NCBI RefSeq assembly: GCF_013363975.1
Contig: NZ_JABWGN010000007.1
Location: forward strand, 310,001-374,000
Direction: 5' to 3'
Length of the DNA: 64,000 nucleotides
Origin: Nonomuraea montanisoli
GTDB lineage: Bacteria; Actinomycetota; Actinomycetes; Streptosporangiales; Streptosporangiaceae
The position numbers were made by a program, and so were the translations under genes. Under the pieces are notes generated by a model. It saw nothing but the letters and a program-made list of their open reading frames with translations, did no database searches and was not told the DNA's origin. This document shows positions 15,814-24,093 of the stretch, piece after piece (positions within the stretch are counted from its first letter, which is position 1; each line of letters starts with the position of its first letter).

Positions 15814-16398
15814 ATGATCACGCAACCCGCCACCAGGGGCGCTGACGCCGACCTCGTCAGCGCCTCCTGGACCGAGCCGGAGGCGTTCGCCGAACTGTTC
15901 GACCGCTACTCCGCCATGCTCTACCGGTACGTCTCCAAGCGTCTCGGCCCCGAGCCCGCCGAGGACCTCGTCGGTGAGACGTTCCTCGTCGCGTTCTCCC
16001 GCCGCAGGAGCTACGACCTCGCCTACGCCGACGCACGGCCCTGGCTGTTCGGCATCCTCACCAAGCTCATCTCGCGCCACCGGCGCACCGAGGCGGCCCG
16101 CTACCGCGCCCTGCTGCGGGCGCCCGTCGAGGACCACGTGGACTCGCCCGCCGACCGGGTCGCCGCCGGCGTCTCCGCGCAGGCCGCGCGGCCCGAACTG
16201 GCCGGCGCGCTGGCCGCCCTGCCCGCCAGGGACCGCGACGTGCTGCTGCTCATCGCCTGGGGCGACCTGACGTACGAGGAGACCGCACAGGCCCTCGACA
16301 TCCCCGTCGGCACCGTGCGTTCCCGCCTCAACCGGGGCAGGCGGAAGGTGCGCGCGGCGCTCGGCGACACGAACCCGCTGCTCGACGAGGAGGCGTGA
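15814..16398 (+). CDS. ECF-type RNA polymerase sigma factor
   Basis: The 194-residue protein has a sigma-70 region 2 at about residues 22-90 (EAFAELFDRYSAMLYRYVSK, then EPAEDLVGETFLVAFSRR, then ARPWLFGILTKLISRHRR). Region 4 spans about 125-185 (RDRDVLLLIAWGDLTYEETA, VGTVRSRLNRGRRKVRAAL). It should direct polymerase to a small promoter set. The downstream gene overlaps by 4 bases and codes for an LCP-type envelope protein in place of a recognisable anti-sigma factor, which suggests a cell-envelope regulon. Confidence 0.92.
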   Translation: MITQPATRGADADLVSASWTEPEAFAELFDRYSAMLYRYVSKRLGPEPAEDLVGETFLVAFSRRRSYDLAYADARPWLFGILTKLISRHRRTEAARYRALLRAPVEDHVDSPADRVAAGVSAQAARPELAGALAALPARDRDVLLLIAWGDLTYEETAQALDIPVGTVRSRLNRGRRKVRAALGDTNPLLDEEA

Positions 16399-17387
16399 CG
16401 ATGGACGACATGAAGCTGCTGCGCGACTTCGGCGCCGCACTGGAGCACGAGCCGCCCGCCACGCTCGCGCGGCAGCGCAACCGCCTGACCGGGGCCAGGC
16501 CGCGCCGGAGGCGGGTCGGCCTGCTGGTGACCGGCCTGGCCGCCGTCGCCACCGCCGCCGCGGTCGCGGTGCCCACGCTGGTGCTGCGCGGCAGCGTGGC
16601 CCCGCCCACCGGGGCCCGGCCGGCGAAGGTGGTGACCGGCGCGCTCAACGTGCTGCTCGTCGGCACCGACAGCGAGGTGGGCTCGAAGCGTTTCCGGAAG
16701 GGGGCCCGCACCGACACGATCCTGCTGGTGCACCTGCCCGCCGACCGCAAGGAGATCACCGCGGTCAACATCCCGCGCGACTCCATCGTGCAGATCCCGC
16801 GGTGCGGGTCGGTGCCGGCCAGGAAGAGCATGATCAACTCGGCGTTCGACCAGGGCGGGCTGACCTGCACGGTCAAGACGATCGAGACCCTGACGGACGT
16901 GCGGATCGACCACATGGTGGAGGTGGACTTCCTCGCCTTCAAGGAGGTCGTGAACGCCCTGGGCGGTGTCCAGGTGACGATGAAGCAGCCGGTGAACGAC
17001 CCGAAGTCCAAGCTGAGGCTGCCGGCGGGCACGAGCATCCTGAACGGTGAGCAGGCGCTCGGGTACATGCGGCTGCGCAACTACGGCGACGGCTCCGACA
17101 TGCAGCGGATCAAGCGCCAGCAGGTGCTTCTGCGCGCGATGATGGCCAAGGCGAAGAAGATGCTCACCGACCCGGGCAAGGTGAGCGCTTTCCTCGGCGT
17201 CGTCGGCAAGTCGATCAAAGCGGACGAGGACTTCGACATGGAGACGATGGTCGACCTCGCCACCTCCCTGAACGACAGCCGGCTGCCGACGTTCCTCACC
17301 GTGCCGTGGGTGCCCAGCCCGGACGACCCCCACCGGGTCGTCTGGAAGCAGCCGGACGCCGAACAGCTCTTCGCGCGGTTCCGGTAG
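16395..17387 (+). CDS. LytR-CpsA-Psr (LCP) family protein with sigma-partner-like N-terminus
   Basis: LCP enzymes attach anionic polymers or arabinogalactan to peptidoglycan outside the membrane. This 330-residue protein has a short cytosolic stretch (MKLLRDFGAALEHEPPATLA, then RQRNRLTG), one transmembrane helix near residues 38-62, and an LCP domain (NVLLVGTDSE, TDTILLVHLPADRKEITAVN, IPRDSIVQIP, YMRLRNYGDGSDMQRIKRQQ with the Arg pair that binds pyrophosphate). The cytosolic stretch resembles the N-termini of membrane partners of ECF sigma factors, fitting its 4-base overlap with the sigma gene. The GTG at 16395 was chosen for that overlap; ATG at 16401 is the alternative. Confidence 0.85.
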   Translation: MTMDDMKLLRDFGAALEHEPPATLARQRNRLTGARPRRRRVGLLVTGLAAVATAAAVAVPTLVLRGSVAPPTGARPAKVVTGALNVLLVGTDSEVGSKRFRKGARTDTILLVHLPADRKEITAVNIPRDSIVQIPRCGSVPARKSMINSAFDQGGLTCTVKTIETLTDVRIDHMVEVDFLAFKEVVNALGGVQVTMKQPVNDPKSKLRLPAGTSILNGEQALGYMRLRNYGDGSDMQRIKRQQVLLRAMMAKAKKMLTDPGKVSAFLGVVGKSIKADEDFDMETMVDLATSLNDSRLPTFLTVPWVPSPDDPHRVVWKQPDAEQLFARFR

Positions 17388-17390
17388 CCC

Positions 17391-18263
17391 CTACAGGTGG
17401 GGGCGGTAGTGGCGGCGCAGCGCGATGCCGGCCGCGACGCCGCCCGCCACCGCCCCGACGCCCGCCGCGATGGGCAGCGCGGTCAGCGTGGCCTTGCGGC
17501 CGGTGCGGAAGTCCTTGATCGGCCAGCCGACCTTCCTGGCGTGCTCGCGCAGCTCGGTGTCGGGGTTGATGGCCATCGCGTTGCCGACCAGCGACAGCAT
17601 GGGCAGGTCGTTGGCCGAGTCGCTGTAGGCGGTGCAGCGGGTGAGGTCGAGGCCCTCGCGGCGGGCCAGCGCCCGCACCGCCTCGGCCTTGGCCGGGCCG
17701 TGCAGCAGGTCGCCGACCAGCCGCCCGGTGTAGATGCCGTCGCGCGTCTCGGCGACCGTGCCGAGCGCGCCGGTCAGGCCGAGCCGCTGCGCGATGACCC
17801 GGGCCAGCTCGACCGGGGTGGCCGTCACCAGCCAGACGCGCTGGCCCGCGTCGAGGTGGCTCTGCGCGAGCGCGCGGGTGCCGCCCCAGATGCGGTCGGC
17901 CATGACCTCGTCGTAGATCTCCTCGCCGAGGCGTACGACGTCGTCGACCTTGGCGCCGGCGACGAAGGCGAGGGCGGTCTCGCGGGCCACGGCGATGTGC
18001 TCGGGGTTCTCGTTGCCGCGCAGGCGGAACACCGCCTGCCCGACGGCGAACTTGAACAGGTCGGACGTCGTGAACATGCCGCGCGTCGCCAGACCCCGGG
18101 CGAAGTGGTAGATCGAGGCGCCGCGCATCATCGTGTTGTCGACGTCGAAGAAGGCCGCCGCCTCCAGGTCGGGGTCGGCCGGGGGCGCCGTCACGGCGGC
18201 CGCCGCCGCGGCCTCGCCGGCGATCTCCGCCTCCACCTCGCGCCGTCGTCGGATAAGCCGCAT
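17391..18263 (-). CDS. HAD-IB family hydrolase (SerB-like phosphatase)
   Basis: The 290-residue protein carries the HAD motifs: AAAFFDVDNTMMRGASIYHF with the nucleophile DxD, VWLVTATPVELARVIA as motif II, KAEAVRALARREG as motif III with Lys, and CTAYSDSANDLPMLSLVG as motif IV. The cap is typical of subclass IB, which includes phosphoserine phosphatase-like enzymes; substrate unknown. A C-terminal hydrophobic stretch (ALPIAAGVGAVAGGVAAGIA) can form a membrane anchor. The ATG at 18261 (MRLIRRRREVE) is chosen because longer frames lack sense. In S. coelicolor an equivalent gene lies beside bldN. Confidence 0.88.
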   Translation of the reverse strand: MRLIRRRREVEAEIAGEAAAAAAVTAPPADPDLEAAAFFDVDNTMMRGASIYHFARGLATRGMFTTSDLFKFAVGQAVFRLRGNENPEHIAVARETALAFVAGAKVDDVVRLGEEIYDEVMADRIWGGTRALAQSHLDAGQRVWLVTATPVELARVIAQRLGLTGALGTVAETRDGIYTGRLVGDLLHGPAKAEAVRALARREGLDLTRCTAYSDSANDLPMLSLVGNAMAINPDTELREHARKVGWPIKDFRTGRKATLTALPIAAGVGAVAGGVAAGIALRRHYRPHL

Positions 18264-18273
18264 GCCGTTCAGC

Positions 18274-18957
18274 TTACCCAGGCGGAGCCGCGAGTCCTTC
18301 GATGTAGTCGAGGTATCCGGTCGCCTGGTCCTGGTCGTCGCCGTCCATGCGCTCCAGCATGGGCTCGACCATGTCGCGCTGGTCCCGGGCGAAGCTCCTG
18401 ATCTTCGGCGAGCGGGGCCGCACGCGTTCCAGCCGGGTGATGCCGGAGCGGGTGGACTCCTCCATGTCCTTGAGCGTCTTGCCGACCAGCGCGTCCTTGC
18501 CGGGGGAGTTCTCGCGGGAGGAGCCGAGCAGCTCGGCCATCTCCTCGGCCCTGGTCTTGGCGGAGTCGAGCTCGCGCTCGGCGCGCTCGACGTCGTCGTC
18601 ACTGAGCCGGACGAGCGTGCTCTCGGCCGCGCGTTTGAGCGGGTAGAGCGGGTCGCCGGGCACCGCGCGGTACGTGGCGAAGGCCGACAGCATCAGGGCG
18701 GCCGCCAGGCTCAGCGTGGCGAGCTGCGACAGCAACGACCGCGCGCGCACACGGCGCCGGAGGGAGCGGGGGCCGCGCCGGGAGGAGCCGGGGCGCGAGC
18801 CGCGCGAGGGGTGCTCGCAGGCACCGGAACGGGCGGCGAGCAGCTCGTCACGCAGCCGGTCGCGGAACGCGTCGCTCGGCCCGCCGCCGAGCGGGAGCTC
18901 CCGCAGCTCGGTGAGGTGACCCAGCACGCGTTCGCGCGATCTGCGCGACCTACCCAT
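18274..18957 (-). CDS. DUF5667 domain membrane protein
   Basis: The 227-residue protein has a basic N-terminal cytosolic part (MGRSRRSRERVLGHLTELRE), one transmembrane helix around residues 78-97 (LSQLATLSLAAALMLSAFAT), and an extracytosolic helical DUF5667 domain (YRAVPGDPLYPLKRAAESTL, then ERAERELDSAKTRAEEMAEL). This domain is frequent next to sigma-factor genes in actinobacteria. GGGAG lies 6 bases before the ATG. It follows the BldN-like sigma gene in the same direction, with the tandem repeat between them, as in Streptomyces, and is a candidate regulator or target of that sigma factor. Confidence 0.85.
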   Translation of the reverse strand: MGRSRRSRERVLGHLTELRELPLGGGPSDAFRDRLRDELLAARSGACEHPSRGSRPGSSRRGPRSLRRRVRARSLLSQLATLSLAAALMLSAFATYRAVPGDPLYPLKRAAESTLVRLSDDDVERAERELDSAKTRAEEMAELLGSSRENSPGKDALVGKTLKDMEESTRSGITRLERVRPRSPKIRSFARDQRDMVEPMLERMDGDDQDQATGYLDYIEGLAAPPG

Positions 18958-19036
18958 GACAACTCCCTGATATCCCCCGAAAATGATCCGGTCGTGACAA
19001 ATGACTAACGAAGTGACGCGATGGGAGGTTACGCAA

Positions 19037-19196
19037 GGTCATGGGTCACGCAAGGTCATGGGTCACGCAAGGTCATGGGTCACGTAAGGTCATGGGTCAC
19101 GCAAGGTCATGGGTCACGCAAGGTCATGGGTCACGCAAGGTCATGAGTCGCGCGAGTCATGGGTCAGGCGAGGTCGTGGGTCAGGCGAGGTCGTGG
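19037..19196. repeat. 17-bp tandem repeat overlapping the 3' end of the sigma gene
   Basis: Six near-perfect units of GGTCATGGGTCACGCAA start at 19037, 19054, 19071, 19088, 19105 and 19122. Four decayed units follow at 19139, 19156 (16 bases), 19172 and 19189. The unit at 19172-19188 contains the sigma gene's stop codon, and the half unit at 19189 lies in its last codons (His-Asp-Leu). The array seems to be an expansion of the gene's 3' end into the intergenic space. There are no spacers, so it is not a CRISPR. Confidence 0.88.
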
Positions 19197-19819
19197 CGGA
19201 GGGCGCGCGCCAGCGCCTTGACCGCCCGGAACTGCAGGGCTTTGATCGCTCCACTCTTCTTTCCCATGATCAACGCCGTTTCGGCCAGCGACAGACCGTG
19301 CAGGAAGCGCAGCACCACGCACTCCTGCTGCTCCGGGCCGAGCTCGCGCACCGCGCGCAGCACCCGGTCGTTGATGATGGCCGTGACCACGGCGTTCTCC
19401 GGGATGTGCGCCCCGTCGAGCGGGACGTCGATCACCTCTCCAGTCGGGATCTCCAGCCGGTAACGGCCCGACTTGAAGTGATCGGTCACCAGGTTGCGCG
19501 CGATCGTCACGAGCCATGCCCCGAAGTCACGCCCCTGCCAGGTGAAGCCGGCGATGCGGCGTAACGCGCGCAGGAAGGTCTCGCTGGTCAGGTCCTCGGC
19601 GAGCGGATGGGAGCCCACCCGGAAGTAGATGTAGCGATAGACGAGCCCAACGTAACGGTCGTAGAGCGTGCCAAAAGCCTCCGTGTCACCAGTCTTGGCG
19701 CGCAGCACCAGCAGGCGTAGGTCGTCGGGGAGCTCCTCACGTACGGCGAGCTCGGACGTCCGGGCGGCGCCGGGGACCGCTGGGGAAAGCAGCCCGGCGA
19801 ACGGCCACGAGTCAGGCAT
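19181..19819 (-). CDS. BldN-like ECF sigma factor
   Basis: The 212-residue protein has sigma region 2 (TEAFGTLYDRYVGLVYRYIY, AEDLTSETFLRALRRIAGFT, GRDFGAWLVTIARNLVTDHF) and region 4 (PEQQECVVLRFLHGLSLAET, IMGKKSGAIKALQFRAVKAL). The block from AEDLTSETFLRALRR through DHFKS is almost identical to that of sigma BldN of Streptomyces, which drives aerial growth and rodlin/chaplin expression. Neighbours (DUF5667 gene, HAD hydrolase, glutaredoxin, rex) match the bldN locus too. It lacks the long N-terminal pro-extension of S. coelicolor BldN. No rsbN-like anti-sigma gene is next to it. The stop codon lies inside the tandem repeat. Confidence 0.85.
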   Translation of the reverse strand: MPDSWPFAGLLSPAVPGAARTSELAVREELPDDLRLLVLRAKTGDTEAFGTLYDRYVGLVYRYIYFRVGSHPLAEDLTSETFLRALRRIAGFTWQGRDFGAWLVTIARNLVTDHFKSGRYRLEIPTGEVIDVPLDGAHIPENAVVTAIINDRVLRAVRELGPEQQECVVLRFLHGLSLAETALIMGKKSGAIKALQFRAVKALARALRHDLA

Positions 19820-19998
19820 CCGGTATCCCTACGGGTAAGGGGTGCGGCGTGCTCGAACACTCTAGAAATCAACTGGAAATTCCACAATCCAGGCCCAGCA
19901 GGCATGACTTGCCGTAATCGGCAGATACCGTGTTGGACCGACCCGTTCCCTCTTCGGCTACCGGCTGGGAGGCATCGTCCGGCAGCATTGGAGTCACC

Positions 19999-21789
19999 AT
20001 GGAGATCCTCGTTGCTGTCATTGCCTTCGCCGGTGCTCTCCTCGCCGCGATCGCCACGGGCGCCCTCGTGCGCCGGTTGCGTGAGGAGGTCGAGGGGTGG
20101 CTGATCGCCTGGACCGTCGCGGCGGTCGCGCTCTGCCTCTCCCTCGCCATGATCGGCCTCGGCTGCCTGACGGGCTTCGGCCCCGTCACGTTCAAGCTCT
20201 ACCAGCTCACCGGATCGCTGCTGGCGCCGCTCTGGCTCGCCGTCGGCCTGGTCCAGCTGCTGGCCGAGAAGGCGCCGCCGAAGTTCGCCGCCTGGCTGTT
20301 CGGCGTCGCGTTCACGATCGTGGCGGGCGTCATCCTCATCGCCGACCCGGTCATCGACGGCGACAGCATGTCCAAGGTCCTGCCCCCCGGCAACGGGCAC
20401 TGGGGGCTCATCCCCGACTACCTGCTCATCGGTGCCCACGTCGTCGTGACGGCGCTCGTCCTCGGAGCGCTGGTCGTGGCCGCGCTGCGGTGGCGCAACG
20501 GCGACGAGTACGACACCGACAACCTGCACGCGGTGCTGGTCGTCGTGCCGTCCTCGCTGGCCGTCCTGGGCGCGATGCGCTTCGCCGTGCCCGCGTTCTT
20601 CACGGTCGCGCTGCTCGTGGTGGCCGCCGCCGGCATCTGGTACTGCGTGCTGCGCCCGCTGGCCCCGTACGAGGACGACGAGGACGAGGACGACTTCGAC
20701 GGCGCGGACGTCCGCGACCGGGGCACGGACCCCGGCCGGGTCGAGGGCGGGCGCGCGGGGGGCCGCCGGGCCGCCCGGCACGGCGGCGAGCCGGGCCTGG
20801 CCGCGCGCCCCGGCGCGCGGCCCGAGCCCCTGGGCTCCGCCCCGGCCACGGGCTCCATGGCCTCCATGGGCTCCATGGCCGACGCGCCGCCCACGCGGCC
20901 GTCCAGGCGGGCGACGGGCCTGGGAGACCTGGTGGCCGAATACCGGGCGGGCGACCGCGAGCCGGGCTTCGGCGGGCGCGCAGGGCCGCCCGAGGAGGGT
21001 CCCTCGACCGGCTACATCATGAACGGCCGGCACGGCGGGACGGACCCCGGCTTCGGCGACCTTCGCGACGACCCCGGCCGGCGCGACGACTTCGGAGGCT
21101 TCGGCCGCCCCGACGACTTCGGCCGGCGTGACGACTTCGGGGGCCGCGACGACTTCGGAGGTTTCGGCCGTCCCGACGAGCCCGGCGGTCCCGAGGGCTT
21201 CGGCCGCTCGCGCGAGGACCTCGGCGGTCCCGAGGGCTTCGGCCGGTCCCGCGACGACCTCCGCGACCAGCGCGGTGACCTCGGCATGCCGCCGGGCGAC
21301 CTCGGCATGCCGCCGGGTGGCCCCGCGACCGGCGCGCTCTTCTCCGGCGCCGAGCTGTTCGGCGGCGGCCAGCACGCCGGCCAGGGCCCCCAGCGCCACG
21401 CCCAGCAGCCGCCCCAGCCCCAGGCCCAGGCGCAGCCCCAGCCCGGCTCCGGCAAGCCCTCACCGAGCATCTTCGGCCTGCTGACCGTCTTCACACTCAT
21501 GGACGGCTCGGGCGAGGCGTTCGACCGGCTCGCCGAGCAGACCGTCGAGGCCGTGCGCCGCGGCGAGCCCGACACGCTCGTCTACGCCTGCCACGCCGTG
21601 AAGTCCGCCCCGCTCCAGCGCATCGTCTACGAGCTGTACCGCGACGAGGTCGCCTACCGCGACCACCAGCGCCAGCCGCACGTGGAGCGGTTCGTCAACG
21701 ACCGCCAGAACATGGTGCTGGCCACCAACGTCATCGAGCTCAACGTCAATGCCGCCAAGGTGGTGCCCCTGCCCACGGTGATGTTCTAG
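19999..21789 (+). CDS. Multi-pass membrane protein with FG/D-R-rich linker and C-terminal ABM-like domain
   Basis: The 596-residue product has six or seven transmembrane helices in residues 1-220. A long acidic/Gly/Arg/Pro linker follows (about 221-490) with repeated RRDDFGGFGRPDD- and GGPEGFGRSR-type units and a Gln/Pro run (PQPQAQAQPQPG). A C-terminal globular domain of about 105 residues (FGLLTVFTLMDGSGEAFDRL, PDTLVYACHAVKSAPLQRIV, YRDEVAYRDHQRQPHVERFV) resembles antibiotic biosynthesis monooxygenase (ABM) dimeric alpha-beta barrels. GGAG lies 5 bases before the chosen ATG. Function is unknown; a membrane-tethered quinol-binding or sensing domain is one idea. Confidence 0.72.
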   Translation: MEILVAVIAFAGALLAAIATGALVRRLREEVEGWLIAWTVAAVALCLSLAMIGLGCLTGFGPVTFKLYQLTGSLLAPLWLAVGLVQLLAEKAPPKFAAWLFGVAFTIVAGVILIADPVIDGDSMSKVLPPGNGHWGLIPDYLLIGAHVVVTALVLGALVVAALRWRNGDEYDTDNLHAVLVVVPSSLAVLGAMRFAVPAFFTVALLVVAAAGIWYCVLRPLAPYEDDEDEDDFDGADVRDRGTDPGRVEGGRAGGRRAARHGGEPGLAARPGARPEPLGSAPATGSMASMGSMADAPPTRPSRRATGLGDLVAEYRAGDREPGFGGRAGPPEEGPSTGYIMNGRHGGTDPGFGDLRDDPGRRDDFGGFGRPDDFGRRDDFGGRDDFGGFGRPDEPGGPEGFGRSREDLGGPEGFGRSRDDLRDQRGDLGMPPGDLGMPPGGPATGALFSGAELFGGGQHAGQGPQRHAQQPPQPQAQAQPQPGSGKPSPSIFGLLTVFTLMDGSGEAFDRLAEQTVEAVRRGEPDTLVYACHAVKSAPLQRIVYELYRDEVAYRDHQRQPHVERFVNDRQNMVLATNVIELNVNAAKVVPLPTVMF

Positions 21790-21805
21790 GGGCCGTTCGC
21801 GGGGC

Positions 21806-22039
21806 TCAGGCCAGGGCCGCGCGCAGGCGGTCCTCCGAGACGCGCCAGAAGTCGTGCTGGGTCCCGTCGACGAGTGTGACAGGAATCATCTCGCCGTATT
21901 TCTCCCGCAGCTCGGGGGAGGTGTCGATGTCGACCTCCTCCCACGGCACGCCCAGCTCTCCCGCGACTCTCGCGATGACCTCGCGCGCGTCGTCGCAGAG
22001 GTGGCACCCCGGGCGGCCGAGCAACGTGATGCTGTGCAT
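21806..22039 (-). CDS. Glutaredoxin-family protein
   Basis: A 77-residue thioredoxin-fold protein, MHSITLLGRPGCHLCDDARE, with the redox CxxC written CHLC, the cis-Pro loop EMIPVTLVDGT, and C-terminal helix VSEDRLRAALA. It probably reduces disulfides with mycothiol or thioredoxin-type partners. The ATG at 22037-22039 is chosen; a GTG 9 bases upstream (22048) would add three residues and cannot be excluded. The gene lies divergent from rex, as in Streptomyces, and the Rex operator lies between them. Confidence 0.87.
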   Translation of the reverse strand: MHSITLLGRPGCHLCDDAREVIARVAGELGVPWEEVDIDTSPELREKYGEMIPVTLVDGTQHDFWRVSEDRLRAALA

Positions 22040-22072
22040 GGCCCCCACCGTAGCGTCCCGAACCGGCTGACT

Positions 22073-22102
22073 TTGTGCGTCGGTTCACAAAAGGATTAAC
22101 CT
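22073..22102 (+). promoter_or_regulatory. Rex-operator-like site and promoter of rex-hemACDB
   Basis: TTGTGCGTCGGTTCACAA (22073-22090) has a perfect right half (GTTCACAA) and partial left half (TTGTG) of the actinobacterial Rex operator. TTGTGC (22073-22078) and TAACCT (22097-22102) make a plausible -35/-10 pair with an 18-base spacer, so bound Rex would cover the -35. Known in Streptomyces: Rex represses its own operon when NAD+ is high. The site was read by eye. Confidence 0.65.
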
Positions 22103-22162
22103 GAAAGGCGGTTCGATTCACTCACGCGGCCGACGGCCGCCCGTTCCCTGGAGCTCCGGCAC

Positions 22163-22840
22163 GTGAAGAGCCCGTCCCAACCCCGTGACCGGGGCATCCC
22201 CGACGCCACGGTGGCCCGGCTTCCGTTGTACCTGCGGGCGCTGCACGGGATGGCGGAGAAGGCGATCGCCACGGTCAGCTCCGAGGACCTCGCCGTGGCC
22301 GCGGGGGTCAACTCGGCCAAGCTCCGCAAGGACCTCTCCCACCTCGGTTCGTACGGCACCCGCGGGGTGGGCTACGACGTCGAGTACCTCGTCTACCAGA
22401 TCTCCCGCGAGCTGGGCCTGACCCAGGACTGGGCCGTGGCCATCGTCGGAGTGGGTAACCTCGGCCGTGCGCTCGCCAACTACGGCGGTTTCGTCTCCAG
22501 GGGCTTCCGCGTCGCGGCCCTCATCGACGCCGACCCCGAAGTGGTGGGCGACGACATCGCGGGGTTGAATGTTGAGCACATCGACGAGCTAGAGGCCGTC
22601 ATCAAGAGGCGCGGGGTCTCCATCGTGGTTCTGGCGACACCGGCTGCGGCGGCGCAGGAAGTGTGCGACCGTGTCGTGGCGGTGGGAGTGACCAGCATCC
22701 TCAACTTCGCTCCCGTCGTGCTGTCAGTGCCGGACGGCGTCGATGTCCGTAAAGTCGACCTATCAATTGAATTGCAGATCCTTGCGTTCCATGAGCAACG
22801 CAAAGCTGGGGGGCCGCTGATGGCCGTGGACAGCCAGTGA
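22163..22840 (+). CDS. rex: Redox-sensing transcriptional repressor Rex
   Basis: Rex binds operators when NAD+ predominates and lets go when NADH rises, derepressing respiratory genes. The 225-residue protein has an N-terminal winged helix (VARLPLYLRALHGMAEKAIA, VSSEDLAVAAGVNSAKLRKD, LSHLGSYGTRGVGYDVEYL) and a Rossmann domain (WAVAIVGVGNLGRALANYGG with GVGNLG, VAALIDADPEVVG, LATPAAAAQEVCDR, ILNFAPVVLSVP). The GTG start has GGAG 9 bases upstream. It heads the haem operon and overlaps hemA by 4 bases. A Rex-type operator precedes it, and a stronger one lies before the nuo operon. Confidence 0.96.
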   Translation: MKSPSQPRDRGIPDATVARLPLYLRALHGMAEKAIATVSSEDLAVAAGVNSAKLRKDLSHLGSYGTRGVGYDVEYLVYQISRELGLTQDWAVAIVGVGNLGRALANYGGFVSRGFRVAALIDADPEVVGDDIAGLNVEHIDELEAVIKRRGVSIVVLATPAAAAQEVCDRVVAVGVTSILNFAPVVLSVPDGVDVRKVDLSIELQILAFHEQRKAGGPLMAVDSQ

Positions 22841-24093
22841 GCATTCTGGCGATCGGACTCAGCCACCGGACAGCGCCGGTGGCCATGCTGGAGCGCGTCT
22901 CGCTCACAGGCGACGCGCTCGTCAAACTCCTGCACGACGTGCAGCAGGACGCCTGCGTGGCGGAGGCCATGGTGGTCTCGACCTGCAACCGGGTCGAGGT
23001 CTACACCGCGGTCGACCGCTTCCACGCCGCCGTCACCTCGGTGTGCGACCTGCTGAGCGTCCATACGGGCGTCGCCCCGGAGGAGCTCAAGCCGCACCTG
23101 TACGTCCACTACGAGGAGCGTGCCGTCGAGCACCTCTTCTCCGTGGTGTGCGGCCTCGACTCGATGGTGGTGGGCGAGGGCCAGATCCTCGGCCAGGTGC
23201 GCCAGGCGCTCAAGCTGGCCCAGAAGCAGGGCACGGTCGGCGCCGTGCTCAACGAGCTGACGCAGCAGGCGCTGCGGGTCGGCAAGCGCGCCCACACCGA
23301 CACCGACATCGACCAGGCCGGGGCGTCCCTGGTCAGCGCGGGCCTGGCGCTGGCCGGCGAGCTGCCCGGCCGGCGGGCGCTGGTGATCGGCGCGGGCTCG
23401 ATGAGCTCGCTGGCCGCCACCACGCTGGCCCGCGCCGGCGTCGCCGACATCGTGGTCGCCAACCGCACCTTCGAGCGCGGCAGGCGGCTGGCCGAGTCGG
23501 TCGGCGGCAGGGCGGTGGAGTTCTCCGCGGTTCCCCGAGAGCTGGCGGCGGCCGACATCGTCATCACCTGCACCGGCGCCGGCCACCACCTGGTCACGCC
23601 CGAGATGCTGACGCGCGGCGCGTTCCTGCTCGACCTCGCGCTGCCGCACGACATCGACCCCGCCGTGCGCTCCGTGCCCGGCGTCACGCTGGTCGACCTG
23701 GAGACGATCCAGGAGTCCGGCATCGGCTCCCGCGAGGGCGACGCCGTACGGTCGGTGCGTGAGCTCGTCTCCCAAGAGCTCACGGCCTACCTCGACGCCG
23801 AGCGGGCCGCCAAGGTCACCCCGACCGTCGTCGCGCTGCGCGGCAAGGCCGCGAGCGTGGTCGAGGCCGAGCTGGGCCGCCTGATGATGCGCATCCCCGG
23901 CCTCGACGCCAAGACGCGCGACGAGGTCGCCCTGACCGTGCAGCGCGTCGTGGACAAGCTCCTCCACGAGCCGACCGTGCGTGTCAAACAGCTCGCCACC
24001 TCACCAGGGGGCGATCATTATGCCGAAGCTCTGCGGGAGCTGTTCGATCTCGATCCGTCGATGCCCGAGGCCGTGAGGGAGGTGGAGCTGTGA
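22837..24093 (+). CDS. hemA: Glutamyl-tRNA reductase
   Basis: It reduces glutamyl-tRNA(Glu) to glutamate-1-semialdehyde with NADPH, the first committed C5 step of haem synthesis. In 418 residues one sees SILAIGLSHRTAPVAMLERV at the N-terminus, the catalytic Cys in VVSTCNRVEVYTAVD near residue 50, the signature HLFSVVCGLDSMVVGEGQIL, the NADPH site ALVIGAGSMSSLAA, and a helical C-terminal dimerisation domain. It starts with a GTG overlapping the rex stop and overlaps hemC by 4 bases. Its product is passed to HemL, encoded 12 kb away at 35 kb. Confidence 0.96.
   Translation: MSILAIGLSHRTAPVAMLERVSLTGDALVKLLHDVQQDACVAEAMVVSTCNRVEVYTAVDRFHAAVTSVCDLLSVHTGVAPEELKPHLYVHYEERAVEHLFSVVCGLDSMVVGEGQILGQVRQALKLAQKQGTVGAVLNELTQQALRVGKRAHTDTDIDQAGASLVSAGLALAGELPGRRALVIGAGSMSSLAATTLARAGVADIVVANRTFERGRRLAESVGGRAVEFSAVPRELAAADIVITCTGAGHHLVTPEMLTRGAFLLDLALPHDIDPAVRSVPGVTLVDLETIQESGIGSREGDAVRSVRELVSQELTAYLDAERAAKVTPTVVALRGKAASVVEAELGRLMMRIPGLDAKTRDEVALTVQRVVDKLLHEPTVRVKQLATSPGGDHYAEALRELFDLDPSMPEAVREVEL

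Noticed and set aside
13779..15833. Very long minus-strand open frame (684 codons) opposite the epimerase, acyltransferase and SDR genes
   Set aside because: It mirrors three strong plus-strand genes, has His/Gln/Arg-rich shadow composition and no domain.
19037..19196. Possible CRISPR array
   Set aside because: Units are 17 bases, directly adjacent with no variable spacers, and derive from the end of a gene; no cas genes are nearby.
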